From Baylisascaris procyonis (lineage: Eukaryota > Nematoda > Chromadorea > Rhabditida > Ascarididae): 64,000 nt of DNA. Position numbers and translations under genes: made by a program. Below the pieces are notes generated by a model. It ran no database searches, was not told the origin of the DNA, and saw only the letters and a list, made by a program, of their open reading frames with translations. Positions 62,550 through 64,000 of the stretch are shown piece by piece. Location of the stretch: NCBI GenBank assembly GCA_037389465.1, contig JAZARR010000068.1, positions 1 to 64,000 on the forward strand, read 5' to 3'. Position 1 is the first letter of the stretch, and every line of letters begins with the position of its first letter.

Positions 62550-64000
62550 GTTAGCCATTTTTCGCCATTTTTGGCCAATTTGGCCATTTTTGGCCAAAAA
62601 ATATTTTTTCAGATTTTTGCTTGGTACCCCTTATTGCGGCTGCCATTGTCGAATACCACAACAGCTGCCAAGCAAAAGTTCCCGGTTTTTTGCCCCAAAA
62701 CGACAATTTTGGTGTCAAACGATAGAACTCGATGAGTTGTATCGTTGGCCATTTTTGGCCATTTTTGGCCATTTTTGGCCAAAAAATTTTTTTGTATTTT
62801 TGCTTGGTCCCCCCTTATTATAACGGCCATTGCCAGATGCCCGGACAGCTGCCATGCAAACGTTTGAGTTTTTTGTCCGAAAACGACAATTTTGGTGTCA
62901 AACGATAGAACTCGATGAGTTGTATTGTTGGCCATTTTTGGCCATTTTTGGCCAATTTGGCCATTTTTGGCCAAATTGCTCATTTTTGGCCAAAAAAATT
63001 TTTTCATATTTTTGCTTGCTCCCCCCTTACTATGACCGCCATTGTCAAATGGCCGAACAGATGGGTGTCCCATTTTTGGCCATTTTTGGCCAGTTTGGCC
63101 GTTTTTGGCCAAATTGCCCATTTTTGGAAAAAAAATTTTTTTTGTATTTTTGCTTGGTCCCCCTTATTATAACCGCCATTGCCAGATGCCCTGACAGCTG
63201 CCATGCAAACGTTTGAGATTTTTTTGTCCGAAAACGACAATTTTGGTGTGAAACGGTAGAACTCGATGAGTTGTGTCGTTGGCCATTTTTGGCCATTTTT
63301 GGCCATTTTTGGCCAATTTGGCCATTTTTGGCCAAATTGCCCATTTTTGGCCAAAAAATACTTTCAGATTTTTCCTTGGTCCCCCCTTATTGCGGCCGCC
63401 ATTGTCGAATACCACAACAGCTGCCAAGCAAAAGTTTCCGGTTTTTTGTCCGAAAACGACAATTTTGGTGTCAAACGATAGAACTCGATGAGTTGTATTG
63501 TTGGCCGTTTTTGGCCGTTTCTGGCCAATTTGGCCACTTTTGGCCAAATTGCCCATTTCTGGCCAAAAAAAATTTTTCATATTTTTGCTTGGTCCCCCCT
63601 TATTATGACCGCCATTGCGAAATGCCCCCACAGCTGCCAAGAAAACGTTTGAGGTTTTTTTGTCCCAAAACGACAGTTTTGGTGTCAAACGATAGAACTC
63701 GATGAGTTGTGTCGTTGGCCATTTTTGGCCATTTTTGGCCAATTTGGCCATTTTTGGACAAAAAATATTTTTTCACATTTTTGCTTGGTCCCCCCTTATT
63801 GCGGCTGCCATTGTCGAATACCACAACAGCTGCCAAGCAAAAGTTCCCGGTTTTTTGTCCCAAAACGACAATTTTGGTGTCAAACGATAGAACTCGATGA
63901 GTTGTGTCGTTGGCCATTTTTCGCCATTTTTGGTCAGTTTGGCCATTTTTGGCCAAATTGCTCATTTTTGCCCAAAAAAATTTTTTCATATTTTTGCTTG

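Larger units (their letters stand above)
36190..64000. repeat. Satellite array, about 180-235 bp monomers, continuing past the window end
   Basis: Roughly 130-150 tandem monomers by length. Each has four parts. (a) A near-invariant box, AAAACGACAATTTTGGTGTC followed by AAACGATAGAACTCGATGAG. (b) A linker of two to five GGCCATTTTT-type subrepeats, whose number sets monomer length. (c) A junction with an A run, a T run and TATTTTTGCTTGGTCCCCCC. (d) A variable arm. Main arm types are TTATTATAACCGCCATTGCC, TTATTGCGGCTGCCATTGTC, TTATTATGACCGCCATTGCG and TTACTATGACCGCCATTGTC. Reading frames in both directions are by-products of the repeat. The array runs to the last base of the window. Confidence 0.97.

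Noticed and set aside
36409..64000. Hundreds of 60-374 codon frames with FWPFLANLAIFGQ-like or NGQKWPKMANDTTHRV-like peptides
   Set aside because: All are translations of the satellite monomer, occur in all frames and on both strands, and change frame whenever the linker length changes. No start context, splice pattern or domain supports them.
36190..64000. CENP-B box in the satellite
   Set aside because: TGTCGTTGG in the monomer partly resembles the start of the mammalian CENP-B box, but the essential downstream A and CGGG positions are missing. Most nematodes also have holocentric chromosomes.

Overview
The window looks like nuclear DNA of an invertebrate, most likely a nematode. It is A+T-rich, has short exons split by AT-rich introns, and its 3' splice sites are of the TTTTCAG / TTTNAG kind. 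Three genes also have an acceptor-like site just before the first ATG, as expected where mRNAs receive a spliced leader. No bacterial features, rRNA or tRNA could be recognised by eye. The species cannot be named from sequence alone.

Layout. (1) 476-4840, + strand: the 3' part of a gene for an HTH CENPB-type DNA-binding protein, with 7 exons and its 5' end outside the window. (2) 4841-8343: non-coding, AT-rich, with pyrimidine/purine tracts. (3) 8344-12173: a 32-bp minisatellite of about 120 units. (4) 12830-15352, - strand: a complete 5-exon gene for a secreted 230-residue protein with three chitin-binding (peritrophin-A/CBM14) domains; a cluster of GATA-type sites lies upstream. (5) 15.4-19.7 kb: intergenic, with two MITE-like elements carrying perfect 17-bp and 22-bp inverted termini, (TA)n tracts and a hairpin. 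(6) 19908-21211, - strand: four phase-compatible exons of a gene I do not recognise, ends unresolved. (7) 21.2-26.6 kb: mostly non-coding, with a few exon-like fragments. (8) 26651-34672, + strand: a complete 9-exon gene for a PNPLA8-type (iPLA2-gamma) patatin-like phospholipase of 543 residues. (9) 34.7-36.16 kb: exon-like fragments of a possible further gene. (10) 36190 to the window end at 64000: a satellite array of 27.8 kb or more, with about 180-235 bp monomers organised into a higher-order repeat with a period of about 3.77 kb.

The three well-supported genes are functionally unrelated: DNA binding, extracellular chitin matrix and lipid hydrolysis. The most unusual content is the satellite. 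It has several monomer families sharing one nearly invariant box, a linker of GGCCATTTTT subrepeats that phases T-tracts at about 10 bp, a recurrent chimeric short unit, and higher-order repeat copies with nested deletions. It lies next to an isolated exon-like segment ending in a perfect splice donor. The many reading frames inside the satellite run on both strands and are judged to be by-products of the repeat.
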